A DNA stretch of 64,000 nt. It comes from a virus. This document shows, piece after piece, positions 32,808-41,821 of the stretch (position 1 is the stretch's first letter; every line of letters starts with the position of its first letter). The notes below the pieces were generated by a model. It was not told where the DNA came from and did not search any database. It saw only the letters and a program-made list of their open reading frames with translations. The DNA is taken from positions 1-64,000 of IMG/VR virus record IMGVR_UViG_3300042197_001295; one strand, given 5' to 3'. Made by a program: the position numbers and the translations under genes.

Positions 32808-34934
32808 GTGGCTATTCCAAGAAAAAATATAATAAAAAACATAGAAGATCGTAGGAAAAATTTAAACAGCATTTTGAATAACGAAAAAACAAAAATTTTT
32901 GGAAAAATTCCAAAAGGTTTTGAGCAAATAATGCAGAGACAAGCTGCTGTAAACTTATATAATTTGCCTTCTAGAAATTATGCGTCTTCTATTAATTTCA
33001 ATAATAAATTAATAAATTCTTTATATCAAGGTTTATCAGATTATAAATTACAAAGATTGAGAGAATTGAGAAGAATTGCAGATTCGTCTGAAATGACCAT
33101 TGCTCTTCGTGAAATAGCAGATGAATTTTTAAATGAAGATAGAGAATGTAAATATATTCAGATACGGGTCAGAAACCAACCAGATGAAGTTATTGATGTT
33201 TTGAGAAAAGAATTTTATTCTTTTATGGAAATTTTCAAACTAAAAGAAAAGGGTTGGAATTATTGTAAAGAATTTTTAACTGATGGAGAAAAGTTTTTTG
33301 AAAATTTAATTTCTATAGAATCTCCAGAATTGGGTATAGTTGGACTTTGTGAAATTCCTCCCGAAAGAATAGAACCTATTTATAGAAATAAACAAAACGA
33401 CGAGATTGAAATTTTCAAAATAAATGTTGATCCGGGATTTGCTAGTGAAGATTTAATAACAAATCAGAAACTTGCAATGAATGATATGAGTGATGAAAAT
33501 TATATCGATTATGATCCTGAACAAGTTACGTATATTCATTCTGGAGAATGGTGTCCGCAAAGAATGACGAAAAAATCTCACATTTCAAATGCTCTTAGAG
33601 ATTTTAGAATCCATTATTTGATGGAAGATACAAATTTAATATATATTACTGCACGGGCACCTCAAAGATTATTATTTAAAATCCCAACAGATAATATGCC
33701 AGATGATATGGCACAAGAGCATTTAAGAAGACAAGCAGCAGAATTTAACACCCAACAATCTGTAAATTCAAATGGTATAGCAGCATATCACAATCCACAA
33801 TCACAGTTAGAAAATTATTATGTTGCAACAAATAATGGAGTTGGCGTGGACATCCAAACTATAGGAGGAGATACACAACTTGATGGAAGACTACAATTAA
33901 TTAAATATTTTGCTTCTAAGCTATATCAAGCACTACAAATCCCAACAAGCAGATTAAATCCAGAATCTCAATACAGTGATGGGAGTAGTGTTACTGTCGA
34001 AGAAGTAAAATTCGGAAAAATGATAGAAAGATTACAATCTCGTTTTGCGGTTGCGATAAAAAAGACATTTATAACTCATTTAAAACTAAAAGGAAAAGAC
34101 GTGAAAGGATTAAAAGAATTTTTAAATTTAAAATATAATAAAAATGAAAACGACGAATATGGTAACAAACAAGTTAATTTAAAATCATACAAAGAAGAAC
34201 TTCGACAAGTAGAAAGTTCTTTAGAAAAACACATGCACGTTTTAAATGAACAAATAAAAAAATATAACGAAGAATTGAGTTTAATTTCTGAAAATTATAA
34301 TGCTTACAATGAAGAAGAATATACACAAGAAGAAGTAGAGTATATAAGAAACGAAATTAAAAAAATAGAACAAAGGTTGATGGAATTAATTAGTAAAAAT
34401 AAAAGCATATGGGATCAATATGAATTAGAAGATAATGACATTGATATTATATTCAATGCTCCGAATGCATATAATGCACTAAAGAAACAACAACAACTAT
34501 CAATAAAATTAGATACTTTAGGAAAATTAATGGAAATACCATTTATGAGTTTGGCATATGCACTAAAATACGGAGAAAGGTTCGATGGCGGACCTTTAAC
34601 AAATTCCGAAATAAATCAGTTATATGTTTATGCTATTGCAGAGCAAAAATTAAAAGCACAACTATCCAAAATAGAAAACGGGGAAGATATCGGTAGTGGC
34701 GGAGGAGGAGGACTATCTGGTCTTGGTGGAGGGGATATGTCCGATTTCGGCGGAGGAGGAGGAGCAGGTGGCGGCAGTGGAGATATACCAAAACCAGTGT
34801 TGCCTGATGCAGGAGATATACAAGACCTTGGAGGGGGGTCAGAACCTGAAATGGGAGGAGGAGGAGGAGCAGGACCGTCTCCTTCTGAAACACCAGCACC
34901 AGAATCTTCAGAAGATTTGGGAAATAAAGAGTAA
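32808..34934 (+). CDS. 20: portal protein gp20
   Basis: A 708-residue protein of the T4 gp20 family (T4: 524). Matching blocks include SSEMTIALREIADEFLNED, YIHSGEW, LIYITARAPQRLLFKIPTDN and ALQIPTSRLNPESQ. It would form the 12-subunit ring for DNA entry and neck attachment. The C-terminal 80 residues are a low-complexity Gly/Pro/acidic tail absent from T4 gp20. The start is GTG with an octamer 5 nt before it. Terminase genes lie 1.5-4 kb downstream, as expected for a packaging module. Confidence 0.88.
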   Translation: MAIPRKNIIKNIEDRRKNLNSILNNEKTKIFGKIPKGFEQIMQRQAAVNLYNLPSRNYASSINFNNKLINSLYQGLSDYKLQRLRELRRIADSSEMTIALREIADEFLNEDRECKYIQIRVRNQPDEVIDVLRKEFYSFMEIFKLKEKGWNYCKEFLTDGEKFFENLISIESPELGIVGLCEIPPERIEPIYRNKQNDEIEIFKINVDPGFASEDLITNQKLAMNDMSDENYIDYDPEQVTYIHSGEWCPQRMTKKSHISNALRDFRIHYLMEDTNLIYITARAPQRLLFKIPTDNMPDDMAQEHLRRQAAEFNTQQSVNSNGIAAYHNPQSQLENYYVATNNGVGVDIQTIGGDTQLDGRLQLIKYFASKLYQALQIPTSRLNPESQYSDGSSVTVEEVKFGKMIERLQSRFAVAIKKTFITHLKLKGKDVKGLKEFLNLKYNKNENDEYGNKQVNLKSYKEELRQVESSLEKHMHVLNEQIKKYNEELSLISENYNAYNEEEYTQEEVEYIRNEIKKIEQRLMELISKNKSIWDQYELEDNDIDIIFNAPNAYNALKKQQQLSIKLDTLGKLMEIPFMSLAYALKYGERFDGGPLTNSEINQLYVYAIAEQKLKAQLSKIENGEDIGSGGGGGLSGLGGGDMSDFGGGGGAGGGSGDIPKPVLPDAGDIQDLGGGSEPEMGGGGGAGPSPSETPAPESSEDLGNKE

Positions 34935-34940
34935 AAAAAG

Positions 34941-34948
34941 ACTAAATA
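34941..34948 (+). promoter_or_regulatory. late promoter octamer variant
   Basis: ACTAAATA, 6 nt before the ATG at 34955. Confidence 0.45.
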
Positions 34949-34954
34949 ATTTAA

Positions 34955-35512
34955 ATGGAATCTAAATTTTATACTTTAATATTTGAATTTTACAACAAAA
35001 ATAACATAGGTGGAATTCTAAGAGGTGATCATGTTACTTTTTCAAAGGATTGGGAAAAAATAGCAAATGAAAAAAAATATCCAGAACACATGAAAAATGT
35101 TCTAACCAGATTAGCAAACACTAAAAATAGACTTATTGTAACAGATGTGAATCGAAACTCTTCTGGAGCTATAGGAAATCCAATTGCTGGAGTTTTACCT
35201 GAAGATATTATTTTAAATGTTGCCGAAGAAATTTCTCCGGGTTTACCTATAGATTCTATTCCGGTTCCTTTGAATTTAATTCAAAGGGTTGAAAATGGAA
35301 TAAATTTAGGGCAAATTCCTGATTGTTGGAAAACTCCTGTTGTTATTACACAATCCAGAACTTTTGATCCTAAAAAGGATTCTATTGATACTGAAGGAAA
35401 TCCAGATTATACAAAATATAAAAAATTGGCACATCAACACATTTTAGATAGACAAAAAGAAGGTCATAAACCAGAACAAAAAGGTATTGGCATGACTGGT
35501 CAAACTAGCTAA
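34955..35512 (+). CDS. unknown protein behind the portal gene
   Basis: A 185-residue soluble protein with no recognised motif; DVNRNSSGAIGNPIAGVLPE lies in the middle and the C-terminus is Lys/His-rich. It sits between portal and clamp loader, with an octamer-like site of its own. A packaging or head role is possible from position only. It converges on the gp44 gene with 2 nt between stops. Confidence 0.55.
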   Translation: MESKFYTLIFEFYNKNNIGGILRGDHVTFSKDWEKIANEKKYPEHMKNVLTRLANTKNRLIVTDVNRNSSGAIGNPIAGVLPEDIILNVAEEISPGLPIDSIPVPLNLIQRVENGINLGQIPDCWKTPVVITQSRTFDPKKDSIDTEGNPDYTKYKKLAHQHILDRQKEGHKPEQKGIGMTGQTS

Positions 35513-35514
35513 TA

Positions 35515-36432
35515 TTATTCATTTAAAATTCCATAAATATCGATAATAGAACAGAAAAAGTTCAATTCTTTATCTCTTCTATTTTCATAATTGTTCAAAG
35601 TAAAATTTAAAGATCTTGCTATTTTTAAAGATTTGATTTGATCAATAGACTCGTCTTCTATGAATTTAGTAACTAAGAATTCTGATATTTTTTCATATTC
35701 GTCAAACGAAGAAACAATATTAATCCATTTTTGACGAATTGTTGATAATTTTTCAATAGAAGTAGCCTTTTTCAAAAAACTATGAATAATAGTTGCTATT
35801 TCTTCGGTTTGATCATTTATTAAAAATCCACTCTCTACCCAATTATATGCCTTACGCATATCTGGGTAAATATATTTTAACAAATAATTTTTCTGATCTG
35901 AATCTAAAACGATATCTTCTTTTTTAAGATTTGATTCTATGATTTTTAAAAAGCTATCAACATCTGGTTCAATTTTTTTAGGAATAGTTCTAGATACAAT
36001 TTCTTCGATAATTTTATCGGGTCTATTTGTAGTGAAAATAAAATAACACTGTGTTTTAATACTTTCTTCTAAAATGTCTTTTAGTGCTTGTTGTGCATTT
36101 CTTGTAAGTCCGTCTGCTTCTGAAAGAACACATAATTTAAAACCACAACCAAGGGTAGATGATTGCACAAACCTCGTAATGTTATCTCTAATCAAGTCAA
36201 TACCAGTTTCTTTGCTGGCATTAATAGAAAGAGTGCTAGGCAAAACTCCCCAATACTCTGACAAAAACATCGAAATTGATGTTTTCCCCGTTCCCGGTTT
36301 TCCGTAAAACATCAAATTTTGCTTTGTGTGATTTTTCATCAAAGATTTGACAAATTTCGATGTTTCTTCGGAAAATGCAAAGTCTTCAATTTTTTTCGGA
36401 CGATATTTTTCGCACAGAGAAAGTGAATTCAT
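35515..36432 (-). CDS. 44: clamp loader ATPase gp44
   Basis: A 305-residue AAA+ protein of the RFC/gp44 type (T4 gp44: 319). It has LCEKYRPKKIEDFAF, Walker A YGKPGTGKTS at 43-52, the sensor/Walker B region LCVLSEADGLTRNAQQALKD, and the arginine-finger region TTNRPDKIIEEIVSRTIP. With a small subunit (gp62, not in the window) it loads the gp45 clamp encoded at 60.9 kb. No clear promoter was found; the sequence before its ATG contains the octamer of the divergent terminase gene. Confidence 0.85.
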   Translation of the reverse strand: MNSLSLCEKYRPKKIEDFAFSEETSKFVKSLMKNHTKQNLMFYGKPGTGKTSISMFLSEYWGVLPSTLSINASKETGIDLIRDNITRFVQSSTLGCGFKLCVLSEADGLTRNAQQALKDILEESIKTQCYFIFTTNRPDKIIEEIVSRTIPKKIEPDVDSFLKIIESNLKKEDIVLDSDQKNYLLKYIYPDMRKAYNWVESGFLINDQTEEIATIIHSFLKKATSIEKLSTIRQKWINIVSSFDEYEKISEFLVTKFIEDESIDQIKSLKIARSLNFTLNNYENRRDKELNFFCSIIDIYGILNE

Positions 36433-36439
36433 ATAAATA
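36432..36439 (+). promoter_or_regulatory. T4-type late promoter octamer
   Basis: A perfect TATAAATA, 7 nt before the small terminase GTG at 36447. Its first base is the first base of the divergent gp44 start codon. Confidence 0.65.
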
Positions 36440-36446
36440 AGGATTA

Positions 36447-37058
36447 GTGGAAGATAAAATAAAAAATAAAACAGACACTTGGTTGGAAAGTGTTCTTCTC
36501 AAAGAGAATGAACACCAGAATCATGAATTGTCAATGAAGAATTCTTTAGAAAAAAATAAAATACCGTTTGAAGGAGAAATTTCTAAACCAGTATCAACAT
36601 CTGAATTATTAGGAAAAGCATTGGAAAGGGCAGACCAATTTCACCAAATAATTCTACCTGCCGTCGAAGAAATGGCATATGCAGTCAGAGAAGATGCCGA
36701 TGCAGAAAAAGGAAAAGCATTAGCAAATATGATAATGGCAGGACAAAAATGTCTCCAAACTTATGCAGATATTTATACAAAATTTGTTGAAGTTGAAGGT
36801 AGATTAGAATCGGAAAAATTAAAAGCAGAAGCAATAAAAAGCGTGAAAATAGGAGATACTATAAATATACAACAAAACAATGTTAGTGTAACTACTCCGG
36901 CAGAATTAATGAGAAAAATTACAGAAGCAATGTCTTCTGGAACTTTCGATGTTGATAAATTGAAAATGCTCAAAGAGCAAAAAAGAAAATTAGACAGAGT
37001 TACTAATAATTCCGATAAAGATAATGATATTAACATAGAAATTCAAAAAGATGTCTAA
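36447..37058 (+). CDS. 16: terminase small subunit gp16
   Basis: A 203-residue helical protein (T4 gp16: 164) directly upstream of and overlapping the large terminase by 8 nt. The central region SELLGKALERADQFHQIILP and ADIYTKFVEVEGRL fits the coiled-coil core of small terminases. The C-terminus is Lys-rich. It starts with GTG after a perfect octamer. The assignment rests on helical character, size and operon position; individual motifs in this family are weak. Confidence 0.75.
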   Translation: MEDKIKNKTDTWLESVLLKENEHQNHELSMKNSLEKNKIPFEGEISKPVSTSELLGKALERADQFHQIILPAVEEMAYAVREDADAEKGKALANMIMAGQKCLQTYADIYTKFVEVEGRLESEKLKAEAIKSVKIGDTINIQQNNVSVTTPAELMRKITEAMSSGTFDVDKLKMLKEQKRKLDRVTNNSDKDNDINIEIQKDV

Positions 37059-39408
37059 TAAAAAACCAAAATCAAAAAAAGTTTCTGAAAAACAAGAAGA
37101 AAACGAAGAAGAATCTCATGAATTGATCATTCCTGAAAATGATATTTCTATACATGAAGTTTCTAAAATAAAATTTGATGGAGATGATGAATCAAAAGGT
37201 CTTCGTCATGGAATGTCTGGTGTTCCAGCAGCAGGAAAAGCAAAATATAGATTAGACGAAAACGATATGTTGGAATTGATGTTAATCAAAACTGACATTT
37301 TTTATTGGTTAGAAAATTATTATTATATAACATTTATTCATCCATCTAAAAAAAGCAAAAAAATACAAAATGGCATAGAAGTAGAAATACCAATTAAAGT
37401 CACAGAACCAATTGCATTGTATAATTTTCAACGTGAAATAATAAGAAAATTTATGAATAAACAGCACATGGTTACTGTTACTTCAAGACAGTTGGGGAAA
37501 GACTTGGCTTTAAATACACCAATCCCAACTCCTAATGGGTGGACTACGATGGGTGAATTAAAACAAGGAGATGTTATTTTTGACGAAAAAGGAAATCCAA
37601 CAACTGTTCTTATAACACACCCTATTAAATACGATGCCGAAACATATAAAATAACATTTAGTACAGGCGAAACCATTATAGCCAATGCCGATCATAATTG
37701 GTGGACACAAAGTAAAAAAGAAAAAAGAAAAAAAATATTAGGTTCTATGAAAACAACAAAACAAATCATAGATAGCAAAGACGAACATAGAATATATTTT
37801 CAACCGGATAATGAAGAATTTATAAAACAATACAACTACAAAGTAAACAAAAGAAATAAATATATCTATATTACTAACATAGAACCAACAGATTCGGTTC
37901 CTATGCGTTGTATTACGGTGGATTCGCCAAATAGCCTTTATCTATGTGGTAAGACAATGATTCCTACGCATAACACTACAATACTTGTCGCATTAGCAAT
38001 TTATCAAGCATGTTTTAATGAAAAAAATACAGTTTTAGTTTATTCTCACATGGAATCGTCTGCAAAGATGATAGTTGGGAGAATTAAAGAAGCATATAGA
38101 TTAATGCCAAACCACTTAAAACCTGCGGTTAAAACTTGGGGCGCACTGGAAATTGAATTTGAAAATGGTAGCGTTATAAAAGCCGGACCAACTTCAATAA
38201 AATCAGGACACGGGGAAACTATTGATTTGTTATTGCTTGACGAGTTTGATTATGTTCAGGCAGAAGTTCAAGAAGGGTTTATTTTGGGTATTATGCCCAC
38301 AATTTCAACTTCCAGAGGAAAAATATTTATCTGTAGTTCTGCAAATTCTACCAGAGGATATTTTTATAAATATTTCCAACAAGCACAAAAGGGTGATTCC
38401 GAATGGAATTGGCACATGGCATATTGGTATGACGTTCCGGGTAGAGGTGAAGAATTTAAACAAAAAGCAATATCGGAATGTGCAGGAGATATGAGAATAT
38501 TTAGAAAAGCATATGAATGTGATTTCGGAGCAACAGAAGATGTTGGTGTTGGACTAATGGCAGAACACGGTTTTAATGTTTTAAACAAAAAAAGAAAATC
38601 TGAAGCACTAAAGGGATATGAATTTTTCGGAGAAGCATGTAAATTTTACGAACATCCGAATCAAGATAATATATATATTATGGGAGTTGATCCTGCTGAA
38701 GGAATAGGGGGCGATAATAGTGTTATTCAAGTTTTCGATTTTACGGATTTAAGCGACATAAAACAAGTAGCAGAATATGCTTATAACAAAATACATCCGT
38801 TGGAATTTTCTAATGTCATTTTAAAAATGGCAAAAATATTTGGAAGTCCTTGGATAGCAATCGAAAGAGACAAATCGGGAGCAATGATAATAGAAAATTT
38901 AATTAGAGAACACAAATACCCTAAACTTGTACATTGGGGTATGAAAAACGACAAGAAAAATTATTATCAAAGATATGGTATAAATTGTCAAGGTAATTCT
39001 AAAAAAGTAGCAATTACACACATGAGATATTATTTAGATACGGTTCATGCGGTAACAATTAATTCGCCAGATTGTTTAGACGAATTGATACATTTTAAAA
39101 GATTGCCAAACGGAACATGGCAAGGTGTGGAAAAAAATGATGATAGAATTACAAGTATGATATGGGCATTTAGCACATTACACGAAGAAGTCATAAACCA
39201 ATGTTTTGAAGTTTTAGATAAAGATATAAACGGAAAACCATTGAAAGTTAGAGATAAAATAAAAATAAATTCTTGGCAAAAAATAGAATCTGGTAGTTTT
39301 TTTAGACCAATACCATCAATTAAATCAAACAATAATATATTTTCTATACATTCGGAAGATAAAAGATTAAATTATGGGAATTTTTCTGGATGGAAATTGG
39401 AAAAATAG
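37051..39408 (+). CDS. 17: large terminase gp17 interrupted by an intein
   Basis: A 785-residue precursor of the packaging motor. Extein features: Walker A SRQLGK (145-150) continued after the intein by TTILVAL (309-315), Walker B LLLLDE (Asp397, Glu398), and a nuclease domain beginning GVDPAEG (Asp547). Removing the 158-residue intein gives a 627-residue protein, close to T4 gp17 (610), with a normal SRQLGK/TT P-loop. Splicing is therefore needed for ATPase function. The gene is coupled to the small terminase. The C-terminal nuclease region is intact. Confidence 0.93.
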   Translation: MSNKKPKSKKVSEKQEENEEESHELIIPENDISIHEVSKIKFDGDDESKGLRHGMSGVPAAGKAKYRLDENDMLELMLIKTDIFYWLENYYYITFIHPSKKSKKIQNGIEVEIPIKVTEPIALYNFQREIIRKFMNKQHMVTVTSRQLGKDLALNTPIPTPNGWTTMGELKQGDVIFDEKGNPTTVLITHPIKYDAETYKITFSTGETIIANADHNWWTQSKKEKRKKILGSMKTTKQIIDSKDEHRIYFQPDNEEFIKQYNYKVNKRNKYIYITNIEPTDSVPMRCITVDSPNSLYLCGKTMIPTHNTTILVALAIYQACFNEKNTVLVYSHMESSAKMIVGRIKEAYRLMPNHLKPAVKTWGALEIEFENGSVIKAGPTSIKSGHGETIDLLLLDEFDYVQAEVQEGFILGIMPTISTSRGKIFICSSANSTRGYFYKYFQQAQKGDSEWNWHMAYWYDVPGRGEEFKQKAISECAGDMRIFRKAYECDFGATEDVGVGLMAEHGFNVLNKKRKSEALKGYEFFGEACKFYEHPNQDNIYIMGVDPAEGIGGDNSVIQVFDFTDLSDIKQVAEYAYNKIHPLEFSNVILKMAKIFGSPWIAIERDKSGAMIIENLIREHKYPKLVHWGMKNDKKNYYQRYGINCQGNSKKVAITHMRYYLDTVHAVTINSPDCLDELIHFKRLPNGTWQGVEKNDDRITSMIWAFSTLHEEVINQCFEVLDKDINGKPLKVRDKIKINSWQKIESGSFFRPIPSIKSNNNIFSIHSEDKRLNYGNFSGWKLEK
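37501..37974 (+). other. class 3-type mini-intein in the terminase Walker A
   Basis: Residues 151-308. Block A is DLALNTPIPTPNGW...GELKQGD, with Asp instead of Cys/Ser at position 1. Block B is GETIIANADHNWW, with His215 (B:10) and Trp217 (B:12). Block F is MRCITV, with Cys287 at F:4. Block G is IPTHN|T, with Thr306 (G:5), His307 and Asn308, and extein +1 Thr309. Trp-Cys-Thr at these places is the published signature of class 3 inteins, which use the block F Cys as first nucleophile. At 158 residues there is no room for a homing endonuclease domain. Confidence 0.9.
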
Positions 39409-39418
39409 TTTATAGTGA

Positions 39419-39426
39419 TATAAATA
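39419..39426 (+). promoter_or_regulatory. T4-type late promoter octamer
   Basis: A perfect TATAAATA, 10 nt before the ATG at 39437. Confidence 0.6.
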
Positions 39427-39436
39427 AAAATATAAT

Positions 39437-40153
39437 ATGTCAGATTTAACTCAAAAAGTTCAAAACACTATATTTGGAAATTTTTCTTCCAATAGTCAAA
39501 GATTAAACGAATCCGCAAATTTTTCCGTTGGTAGTAGCGGAAAAGTTGCTAGAAAGAAAAATAGAAAAGTTATGAAAAGAAGAAAAAGCATGAGAGAAAA
39601 CCGTGGAAATATGGATATGTTCGATAGAGAGTTGTTACAAATAATGGAAGCATCTGGTGTCGATACTGATGAAGATATGGATTTGGGCTTAGATCCAAAT
39701 ATGAACAGAGGTGGTGAAAGTCGTTTTTCTGATGATGACAGTGACATGGATTTTGAAGACGAAGGAGATGAAGATTTTGAAGACGAAGGAGATGGGGATT
39801 TTGAAGAAGATGATGATTTTGAAGACGAAGACAGTGATTTAGGAAGCGCACAAGATATATTGGAAAAAATATATTACATGTTAAAAGATCATATCGAAGG
39901 CGAAGAAATGGAAGACGATGATGAAATGGTTAGAGAATCCATGGAACGTGTGTTAAAAAACACCGGAGGAGAATTAACCGGACACGATTATGCAGAAACC
40001 GATTATGTTATTATCAAAGGAGGAAAAGCATATAAAGTTGCATCTTGCTCATGTGATGGACATCCTGAAGAATTAAGAGGTAAAAAAGCTATAAATTTAG
40101 ACGATTTGGGTAATGCAGAAACTGGTTACGTGAATGTTAAGCATTTATTTTGA
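39437..40153 (+). CDS. acidic head-related protein with LNE cleavage site
   Basis: A 238-residue protein. Residues 1-26 end in NSQRLNE|S, the same cleavage pattern as the capsid protein (QRLNE|A), followed by a basic stretch (KVARKKNRKVMKRRK) and a long Asp/Glu-rich tract (about 85-140). The C-terminus holds HDYAETDYVIIKGGKAYKVA and a CSCDGH motif. Proteolysis by gp21 and a prohead-core role similar to the acidic T4 gp67/gp68 are inferred. It is the last gene of the packaging cluster and ends at a terminator. Confidence 0.6.
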   Translation: MSDLTQKVQNTIFGNFSSNSQRLNESANFSVGSSGKVARKKNRKVMKRRKSMRENRGNMDMFDRELLQIMEASGVDTDEDMDLGLDPNMNRGGESRFSDDDSDMDFEDEGDEDFEDEGDGDFEEDDDFEDEDSDLGSAQDILEKIYYMLKDHIEGEEMEDDDEMVRESMERVLKNTGGELTGHDYAETDYVIIKGGKAYKVASCSCDGHPEELRGKKAINLDDLGNAETGYVNVKHLF

Positions 40154-40180
40154 GTGAAATAAATGTTAAAATAAACGCCA

Positions 40181-40217
40181 AAAAAACAGGGTAGAGGTTT
40201 TTCTCTACCCTGTTTTA
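40181..40217. terminator. bidirectional intrinsic terminator
   Basis: A perfect 11-bp stem (ACAGGGTAGAG / CTCTACCCTGT) with a 6-nt loop, A-rich on the left and TTTT on the right. It lies between convergent genes and can serve both. Confidence 0.85.
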
Positions 40218-40246
40218 TTTTGTAGTTTTGTAGTTTTGTTACTTTT

Positions 40247-40582
40247 TTACTTAGAGGCAAATCCCAATTTAATGTCTCCGTAATCTAGAATTGCTTTGTC
40301 TTTGCCTTCTAGAAAGCCTTCTTTAAAGGCATCAGAACTATTTTCGTCAAACATAGGATTTCTATTGTAGGGATTTTCCAATAGGGCATGATACCCTTCT
40401 TGATACCCCCTGATGTATTCAGGATCGAAAAAAACTTCTGGGGTTTCTTCTACTGAATTGTGCATTTCGATTTTTTTATTGTTTTCTAGTTCAGAATCAA
40501 CAGTAACTAGATTGGATTTTGCATAAACCAAAACACAAACAAACATTACTGTGGTCGTGAATACGATTAGGGACTTGTTCAT
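40247..40582 (-). CDS. unknown secreted or anchored protein
   Basis: A 111-residue protein starting at ATG 40582 (an upstream in-frame ATG at 40636 would place the promoter inside the gene). MNKSLIVFTTTVMFVCVLVY is a signal peptide or anchor. The mature part has GYQEGYHALL and AFKEGFLEGKDKA, short repeats of the (Y/F)xEG(Y/F) type. No family named. A consensus sigma-70 promoter lies 8 nt upstream, suggesting early expression. Confidence 0.6.
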   Translation of the reverse strand: MNKSLIVFTTTVMFVCVLVYAKSNLVTVDSELENNKKIEMHNSVEETPEVFFDPEYIRGYQEGYHALLENPYNRNPMFDENSSDAFKEGFLEGKDKAILDYGDIKLGFASK

Positions 40583-40590
40583 ATAAGAGG

Positions 40591-40618
40591 ATATTAGCAC
40601 TTTTTTCGAGTTTGTCAA
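40591..40618 (-). promoter_or_regulatory. sigma-70 promoter
   Basis: Minus strand TTGACA (40618-40613), 16-bp spacer, TAATAT (40596-40591), 8 nt before ATG 40582. Confidence 0.7.
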
Positions 40619-40625
40619 GGACAAA

Positions 40626-40889
40626 TTATTCAACATTTAAAAAACTTAAAAGATATTCCGGTGGTTCTTCTCCAGTTTCTAAAAAATATAATATTTCCCA
40701 TTGGGTTTCTTCCATGAATTTTAAAAAAGGGAACATTTTATTTGAAACTCTTAATGCAAATGCATCATCTCCTTTTTCGTTTGGATCATGAATATTTGAA
40801 AATAAATTTAAACCTATTAAAAATGAAAGTTGTCTTGATTTTTTCAAGAGATCTTGATCTGAGGTTTTCACCAAATCTTTATAGTGCAT
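40626..40889 (-). CDS. unknown small protein
   Basis: An 87-residue helical acidic protein with no recognised motif (MHYKDLVKTSDQDLLKKSRQ...). It has its own sigma-70 promoter and is followed by another, so it is probably an early gene. Early phage proteins of this size often act on host functions; nothing specific can be said here. Confidence 0.55.
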   Translation of the reverse strand: MHYKDLVKTSDQDLLKKSRQLSFLIGLNLFSNIHDPNEKGDDAFALRVSNKMFPFLKFMEETQWEILYFLETGEEPPEYLLSFLNVE

Positions 40890-40904
40890 ACTAATTACAA
40901 CTGT

Positions 40905-40932
40905 AATATATCAAATTTTGATATTTTGTCAA
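40905..40932 (-). promoter_or_regulatory. sigma-70 promoter
   Basis: Minus strand TTGACA (40932-40927), 16-bp spacer, TATATT (40910-40905), 15 nt before ATG 40889. Confidence 0.65.
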
Positions 40933-40938
40933 TACTGA

Positions 40939-41442
40939 TTATTGAAAATATAAATTTTCTGATGAAACTGGTATTTCAACTAAATTTTTTACAAATGGAA
41001 TCTTTATATGAATTTTTTCAAATTTTACAGGAAAATACAATGTAGAACCATTTTCTAATTTTTTATCTTCAATTTCAAAATCCAAAATACATCCTTCCAT
41101 TACACCTTCTTCTTTTAAGAGATCATTTAAAGAAGTTTTAAATGATTCCACATCGTTTGCACAAAATGTTTCTGATCTATATCTGTCTAGATATATTTTC
41201 CATATTGCATCTATTTTATTAGAGAATTCTTTAGTAGAAATTACTGTTGCGTTTTCTGCTGGGGTTTGATCTTTTTCATTATCTATTCCTTGAGATTTTA
41301 TTTTACACAAACAAGAATCGCAAATAAAACTTCTTTTTAAGATATTTGTGTTGCTTCTCCAGAAGTTTCTATGTCTATTCCATTCATCCTCATTTAATGA
41401 AATGTCGTGTTTACAGCTATTGCATTTTAATAATCTTTCCAT
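40939..41442 (-). CDS. unknown protein with two CxxC pairs
   Basis: A 167-residue protein. CNSCKH near residue 7 and CDSCLCK near residue 41 form a four-Cys site likely to bind zinc. The C-terminal half is beta-rich without known motif. It lies 1 nt downstream of the membrane zinc-ribbon gene, in the RNase H operon. A regulatory or nucleic-acid-binding role is possible but not shown. Confidence 0.6.
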   Translation of the reverse strand: MERLLKCNSCKHDISLNEDEWNRHRNFWRSNTNILKRSFICDSCLCKIKSQGIDNEKDQTPAENATVISTKEFSNKIDAIWKIYLDRYRSETFCANDVESFKTSLNDLLKEEGVMEGCILDFEIEDKKLENGSTLYFPVKFEKIHIKIPFVKNLVEIPVSSENLYFQ

Positions 41443-41443
41443 T

Positions 41444-41821
41444 TTAATCTAAATCGTTATCTATTTTAAACCCAGTAGATGATTCTAATGGAGTCGTAAT
41501 TCCAAAAGATTTTACTTCAATAATAATAGAATTTGGTTCTCCGCATTTTGGATTTTTACAATTAAACATCATTTCTTCGTTTAATTCTATTACTTGATCG
41601 GAATTACAAACTTGACATATTGCACTTAAATTTATATTTCTATATGGAATATTTTTATATTCTTCCATGAATTGTTCAGATGTATCTAGAATATTCTCAG
41701 TTTCGATTTTTAAATTTTCAAAATCTTTTTTTAGAATATCCAATTTGAATAGAGAATATACAATATATGCGATAGACAATATAAAATATATTATAAATAA
41801 TGTAACGAGTAATGTTGTCAT
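41444..41821 (-). CDS. membrane protein with a zinc ribbon
   Basis: A 125-residue protein with an N-terminal transmembrane helix (LLVTLFIIYFILSIAYIVY, residues 3-21), a short coiled segment, and a cytoplasmic or periplasmic zinc ribbon (CQVCNSD and CKNPKCGE). Its start overlaps the end of the RNase H gene by ATGA, indicating translational coupling. Function unknown. Confidence 0.6.
   Translation of the reverse strand: MTTLLVTLFIIYFILSIAYIVYSLFKLDILKKDFENLKIETENILDTSEQFMEEYKNIPYRNINLSAICQVCNSDQVIELNEEMMFNCKNPKCGEPNSIIIEVKSFGITTPLESSTGFKIDNDLD

Noticed and set aside
37501-37974. Homing endonuclease inside the terminase intein
   Set aside because: The insertion is only 158 residues, and the stretch between blocks B and F is a short Lys-rich linker without LAGLIDADG or HNH motifs.
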